NCBI GenBank assembly: GCA_964451325.1
Contig: CAYVHO010000010.1
Location: 23,446 to 87,445, forward strand
Length of the DNA: 64,000 nucleotides
Direction: 5' to 3'
Source: JAADHI01 sp964451325
Lineage (GTDB): Bacteria; Nitrospirota; Nitrospiria; SBBL01; JAADHI01
The translations under genes were made by a program, and so were the position numbers. Below are positions 60,714 to 64,000 of the stretch, piece by piece. The notes beneath the pieces are model-generated. The model had not been told where the DNA came from and did not search any database. It was given only the letters and a program-made list of their open reading frames with translations. Numbering within the stretch: position 1 is the stretch's first letter; each line of letters begins with the position of its first letter.

Positions 60714-60742
60714 ATACTAGACTAAGCTCTGGACTAAGTCAA
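60714..60742 (-). promoter_or_regulatory. Promoter of phd-vapC with overlapping direct repeats
   Basis: Read leftward, TTGACT (60742-60737) and TAGTAT (60719-60714) are exactly 17 bp apart. The spacer contains two direct copies of CTTAGTC, possibly Phd half-sites. The -10 box ends 40 bp before the antitoxin start. Confidence 0.7.
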
Positions 60743-60804
60743 TATCTATCCTTATTTGCAGGAATGAGGGCCGAGCGTTCATTTGTGATTGAGAGGATTA
60801 AACA

Positions 60805-61107
60805 ATGAATTATCAGAACGCAATACTTCCAGAAGATGTCGTCAAAATTTCAAGCACTTCCAATATGACAGAGGAGACCATTTTACCCGACATCCTTAAA
60901 AATCATGACCTGCGAAAAGGACGTTACGGTCTGTTAATCGTTGAAAAGGGGGTTTTGCAGTTTGTTTGGGAGGAGGAAGCTCAAGTTTTAGATGCGGATC
61001 CTGGTCACCCCATTGTGATTTTTCCTGAGAAATTGCACCATGTCAAAATAACGGGCGAGGTCCAATTTTACATCGAATTTTATGAACGACCCGATGCATC
61101 AGTTTGA
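60805..61107 (+). CDS. DUF1971 (TehB N-terminal-like) small protein
   Basis: The 100-residue protein has the cupin-like DUF1971 fold (EETILPDILKNHDLRKGRYG, LLIVEKGVLQFVWEEE, IVIFPEKLHHVKITGEVQFY). Related domains occur at the start of some TehB tellurite-resistance proteins, but no methyltransferase is attached here and tellurite resistance should not be assumed. Its end overlaps the convergent DUF1499 gene by 9 bp. Confidence 0.85.
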   Translation: MNYQNAILPEDVVKISSTSNMTEETILPDILKNHDLRKGRYGLLIVEKGVLQFVWEEEAQVLDADPGHPIVIFPEKLHHVKITGEVQFYIEFYERPDASV

Positions 61108-61527
61108 AGTTTTTTGATCCAGTTTATTGAGAAGTTCCCGAATATTTCGGGCATTTTGCCCGAAGTCTCCTTTTCCCACACGAGAAGTGGAATGCAAATC
61201 AAGTGCAATTTCGCCCTCCCCTTTTTTTAAGATCTGAATACGGACATCATCCACAAAACGAAACAAGCGAGAGGTGCGTGTTGCAAGAATTTCGCCTTTT
61301 TCTTGGTCTTGCACGACGACTTCCCATCGAGGAAGGGCTTTGACGACTCCTAATAGTGTTGAAAAAAATACGTCATACGACAGGGAATAACTTCGGGTTC
61401 GAAGGGAGGGATCGTCATGGTCGGGCCGGGTCTCAGCCTGATTGTGGGTGAGACCACGACAACTGCTGAAGCCCATGGACACAATGAATACCGCCGAAAA
61501 TAAAATTGGCTTGCTGATGTACGTCAT
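61099..61527 (-). CDS. DUF1499 probable lipoprotein
   Basis: From the ATG at 61527 the 142-residue protein has a short signal with a lipobox-like FSSC (SAVFIVSMGFSSCRG). The body matches DUF1499 (FRFVDDVRIQILKKGEGEIA, LDLHSTSRVGKGDFGQNARN, IRELLNKL). The family is of unknown function. A 13-codon upstream extension is open but breaks the signal-peptide pattern. Confidence 0.82.
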   Translation of the reverse strand: MTYISKPILFSAVFIVSMGFSSCRGLTHNQAETRPDHDDPSLRTRSYSLSYDVFFSTLLGVVKALPRWEVVVQDQEKGEILATRTSRLFRFVDDVRIQILKKGEGEIALDLHSTSRVGKGDFGQNARNIRELLNKLDQKTSN

Positions 61528-61655
61528 ATTTATAATATCCTGAACAACTACCGTAATATACGGCAAGTGCCTGAAAGCAGCAACGATTAATTAGCAGCAT
61601 CTGAGCCGACTTCCGACTATCCGCCCCAGCCTATCTCGAAAGCAAAACCCCGCCA

Positions 61656-61675
61656 ATCCCCCCAGATGGGGGGAT
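61656..61675. other. G/C hairpin in the gap upstream of the DUF1499 gene
   Basis: atcccccc and ggggggat pair perfectly around a 4-nt loop. A T run follows about 25 bp later (61690-61696), too far for a standard terminator. Role unknown. Confidence 0.4.
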
Positions 61676-61794
61676 GAGGCTTTATCTATTGGGCTCGATT
61701 TTTTTACTTTCTGCTAGGCTTAGAAAGAGGGATGCGATTGTCAGTACCTGCCTCTCAATGAGGACATCTATCGTTCTTTAAGTCGATCTGTAAC

Positions 61795-61826
61795 ACTGCC
61801 TTCCACTGCCTTCCACTGCCTTCCAA
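61795..61826. repeat. Short 10-bp tandem repeat (cactgccttc)
   Basis: About three copies of cactgccttc run in the 390-bp gap between the DUF1499 and nitroreductase genes. Nothing else in this gap (61567-61957) looks like a gene; a frame read leftward at 61850-61905 (RFKEIAQGLGLSIDG) resembles a transposase tail but is too short to call. Confidence 0.6.
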
Positions 61827-61957
61827 GGTCCGACCCCAGTATTTTTTATGCCGTCAATTGAAAGTCCCAAGCCTTGTGCGATTTCTTTAAAGCGTAATGA
61901 TTGCTATCTGGTATTTGATTCGTTACCCTCAATCAATAAATCATTGAGGGCACAAAT

Positions 61958-62563
61958 ATGGAAACAAATGAGGCAATCCGTTTACGCAGGGCGATTAAAC
62001 ATTTTGATAAAAACCACAAGATGACCGAAGAAGAGGTGGATAGGCTGCTTTCTTTGGCGATCCTTTCCCCCACGGCATACAATCTTCAACATTGGCGCTT
62101 TACCGTTGTGACAGATGAATCTTTAAGGGAAGAAATTCAAACGGCGGCCTGGGGACAGGAAAATGTGACAAATGCGTCCCTCTTTATTGTGCTTTGTGCT
62201 GATCTGAAGGTTTGGGAGAAACAGGCAGCGCGTTGTTGGGCGGATGCACCAAAAGACGTGAGAGAATTTATGGTCCCCATGATCGACAAATATTATCGCG
62301 ATAAAGCGGAGGTTCAAAGAGATGAGGCCATGCGCTCTTGTGGCATCGCCGCACAAACGCTCATGTTAGCCGCAAAATCGATGGGCTATGATTCCTGCCC
62401 CATGGATGGTTTTGATTTTGATCAAGTGGGGAAATTGATCAATCTTCCAGATGACCATCTGATTGCCATGTTTGTTGCCATCGGAAAAGCCACTCAAGCG
62501 GCCCGACCCAGGGCAGGGCAGCTCCCCTTAAATGAAGTCGTGATTCAGAATAAATTTTTGTAA
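61958..62563 (+). CDS. Nitroreductase-family flavoprotein
   Basis: The 201-residue protein has the family's FMN-binding start (NEAIRLRRAIKHFDKNHKMT), LLSLAILSPTAYNLQHWRFT, VDAMRSCGIAAQ-like DEAMRSCGIAAQTLMLAAKS and the C-terminal VAIGKATQAARPRAGQLPLN. Members reduce nitro compounds or quinones with NAD(P)H; the natural substrate cannot be told. It appears to be a single gene. Confidence 0.92.
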   Translation: METNEAIRLRRAIKHFDKNHKMTEEEVDRLLSLAILSPTAYNLQHWRFTVVTDESLREEIQTAAWGQENVTNASLFIVLCADLKVWEKQAARCWADAPKDVREFMVPMIDKYYRDKAEVQRDEAMRSCGIAAQTLMLAAKSMGYDSCPMDGFDFDQVGKLINLPDDHLIAMFVAIGKATQAARPRAGQLPLNEVVIQNKFL

Positions 62564-62619
62564 AATCAAGAGAGTATCATCTGCTCAAATTGATCTCCAC
62601 CCAATCTGGAACTTAATCA

Positions 62620-63505
62620 ATGACTCCCGCTGAATTCAAGTCTCACGTCTTTGTTTTACTTGCGTCGCTCCTTGTGGCGGGTTCTTTTTTGGTGTCCGAA
62701 AAACTGGCAGGGATCGTCAATCCCTTTTCTCTGACACTCTTGCGTTTTCTGGGTGCTGCGCTCATTTTGATGCCCATTGTACTTTATAAGAAAAAATAGC
62801 GGCAAAAAATAGCGTCGACTCTACCAAGGGCAATGATCATTAGTTTTTTTTTACGCGGCATTTTTTATTGGATTTTTTGAGTCACTCAAAACAACGACGG
62901 CTCTGAATACCGCCACCTTATTTACGCTAGTGCCACTGATCACTGCGCTTTTTTCCATTCTTTTTTTGAAGAACAAGATAACACGCAAACAAATTACGGT
63001 TTATCTTTTGGGTGTTTTAGGGACTGTTTGGGTTATTTTTGAGGGTCAAGTGGCCTTGTTATTGGCATTTTCGCTCAACAAAGGGGACTCTATTTTCTTG
63101 CTCGCGGTATTGGCGATGTGTAGTTATTCAATCTCAATGAAGTTACTTTATCGGGGCGATGAAATGCTTGTGCTGGTATTTTGTACTTTAGTGGGTGGTG
63201 CCTTGTGGATGCTTCTTACATTGTTTTTATCGGGACAGCCACTTCAGTGGCATTTGATTCAAGGGGATTTAATCTTACAGATGGCGTATTTGGCTATTGG
63301 AGCCACACTCATCACGGTTTATTTATACCAACGAACGACGGTCACTTTAGGCCCCAGCCGTGTGAATGCCTATATCTATTTGAATCCTGCGTTAGTTGCC
63401 TTTCTTGTGTTTATTATTGAGGGGATCTCCATTCCGGTAGCGGTCATACCGGGCATTTTAATTTCATCCATCGCGACAGCGGTCCTGCAGACAAAGGGGG
63501 CTTGA
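62620..63505 (+). pseudogene. EamA/DMT-family transporter, broken by a stop and a frameshift
   Basis: The ATG at 62620 opens a frame typical of EamA transporters (FVLLASLLVAGSFLVSEKLA, NPFSLTLLRFLGAALILMPI) that meets a TAG at 62797-62799. A frame change follows at the T run near 62843-62851. The remaining frame to 63505 gives TTTALNTATLFTLVPLITAL and ten-helix transporter sequence ending with an EGISIPVAVIPGILI segment. Two defects make a functional product unlikely. Confidence 0.8.
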
Positions 63506-63506
63506 G

Positions 63507-63926
63507 ATGGATATCCTGGCAGACAAAGCCGTTTTAGAGGTATTTGATCACTACCCGGCGTCGATCCGTCAGAAATTATTATTGCTTCGTCAGCTTATTC
63601 TGGAAACAGGCGCTGAGATAGAAGGCTCGGAGCCATTGCAAGAAACGCTAAAATGGGGAGAAGTCAGCTACATTACAAAGGGAGGAAGCACCATCCGGTT
63701 GGGCTGGAAGGCGTCAATACCCGAACAATACCTACTGTATTTTCACTGTAAAACCAAATTGCTGGACACCTTTAAAGCGGTTTACGCGGATCAATTCAAA
63801 TTTGATGGCAATAGAGCGATCGTGTTTAGCGAAAAGGATGAAATGCCAATTGAGGCATTGAAACATTGCATTTCATTGTCGTTGAGATATCATCGCATCA
63901 AACATCTTCCCTTACTGGGGATCTAA
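63507..63926 (+). CDS. DUF1801 protein
   Basis: The 139-residue protein matches DUF1801 (YPASIRQKLLLLRQLILETG, LQETLKWGEVSYITKGGSTI, RLGWKASIPEQYLLYFHCKT). The fold is known in small uncharacterised proteins. It begins one base after the transporter remnant. The final 74 bases of the window hold no visible gene. Confidence 0.85.
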   Translation: MDILADKAVLEVFDHYPASIRQKLLLLRQLILETGAEIEGSEPLQETLKWGEVSYITKGGSTIRLGWKASIPEQYLLYFHCKTKLLDTFKAVYADQFKFDGNRAIVFSEKDEMPIEALKHCISLSLRYHRIKHLPLLGI

Positions 63927-64000
63927 TCTGAGTTATGTATAGTACTTAGGGCTTGCTGAAAGAGTCATAAGTTAATGATTTTAAAAAGGTTTATTCTGTA

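Noticed and set aside
60805..61107. DUF1971 gene as tellurite resistance (tehB)
   Set aside because: The methyltransferase domain of TehB is absent, so only the small cupin-like domain can be named.
61827..61910. Leftward frame in the nitroreductase upstream gap as a transposase tail
   Set aside because: Fewer than 30 residues and only a loose helix-turn-helix resemblance.
63927..64000. Right window edge as an IS end
   Set aside because: A ggcttgctgaaa string resembles some IS ends, but the window stops before any transposase or inverted repeat could be seen.

Overview
The window looks like a chromosomal segment of a Gram-negative bacterium of moderate G+C. It carries lolA, an outer-membrane type M23 peptidase and several exported proteins. 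A nine-gene block at 27.9-38.8 kb encodes both ATP-citrate lyase subunits, aconitase, a fumarate-reductase-like flavoprotein with two Fe-S subunits, and succinyl-CoA synthetase, so the organism probably runs a reductive (or reversible) TCA cycle. ATP-citrate lyase of this two-subunit type is known from Chlorobi, Nitrospirota, Nitrospinota and some Desulfobacterota. I cannot assign the phylum from the sequence alone.

Layout. 0-10.3 kb: cell-wall peptidase (partial), PmbA/TldE, a 1,225-residue beta-propeller surface protein with an odd internal membrane/lipobox-like insert, then a three-gene signalling set (histidine kinase, single-domain receiver, receiver-PAS-GGDEF-EAL). 10.5-15.1 kb: Lhr helicase remnant, RNase HI, pentapeptide-repeat protein, VOC protein, a 164-bp inverted-repeat element and a YhaN/SbcC-like ATPase. 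15.0-25.1 kb: an accessory defence/toxin-antitoxin island with an IS3 remnant, a HEPN-like orphan, MazEF, a decayed VapBC, an Xre regulator plus a 1,529-residue Avs-like STAND NTPase, YefM-YoeB, and a nucleotidyltransferase-antitoxin pair. Two copies of a ~150-bp repeat sit directly upstream of the HEPN gene and of the Xre/NTPase pair. 25.2-27.8 kb: TIGR03790-type protein and histidine kinase. 27.9-38.8 kb: the carbon-fixation block, closed by a strong hairpin.

39-46 kb: uppP, a multi-CxxC cytochrome c, a broken isocitrate-lyase/PEP-mutase family gene, ada, an intact RAYT transposase element with 19-bp perfect inverted ends, a Phd-VapC module, a truncated second RAYT copy, and a gluzincin-like protein. 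46.6-50.1 kb: tRNA-Val, lolA, ftsK, then debris of rsmA and of an IS3 element. 50.1-54.6 kb: a LuxE-like acyl-protein synthetase and the E2, E1-beta and E1-alpha genes of a 2-oxoacid (pyruvate) dehydrogenase. 54.9-60.0 kb: a DUF3047 protein and an oxidative pentose phosphate operon (gnd-zwf-pgl-glk). 60.0-64 kb: Phd-VapC, DUF1971, DUF1499 and nitroreductase genes, a broken EamA transporter and a DUF1801 gene.

How it fits together: citrate cleavage and the reductive branch make acetyl-CoA from CO2. Glucokinase with the oxidative pentose phosphate enzymes and pyruvate dehydrogenase suggest that stored or external sugar can also be oxidised, for example for NADPH. The accessory segments show repeated gene gain and decay, with at least nine pseudogenes or remnants. 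All family assignments come from reading translated motifs, without database searches.
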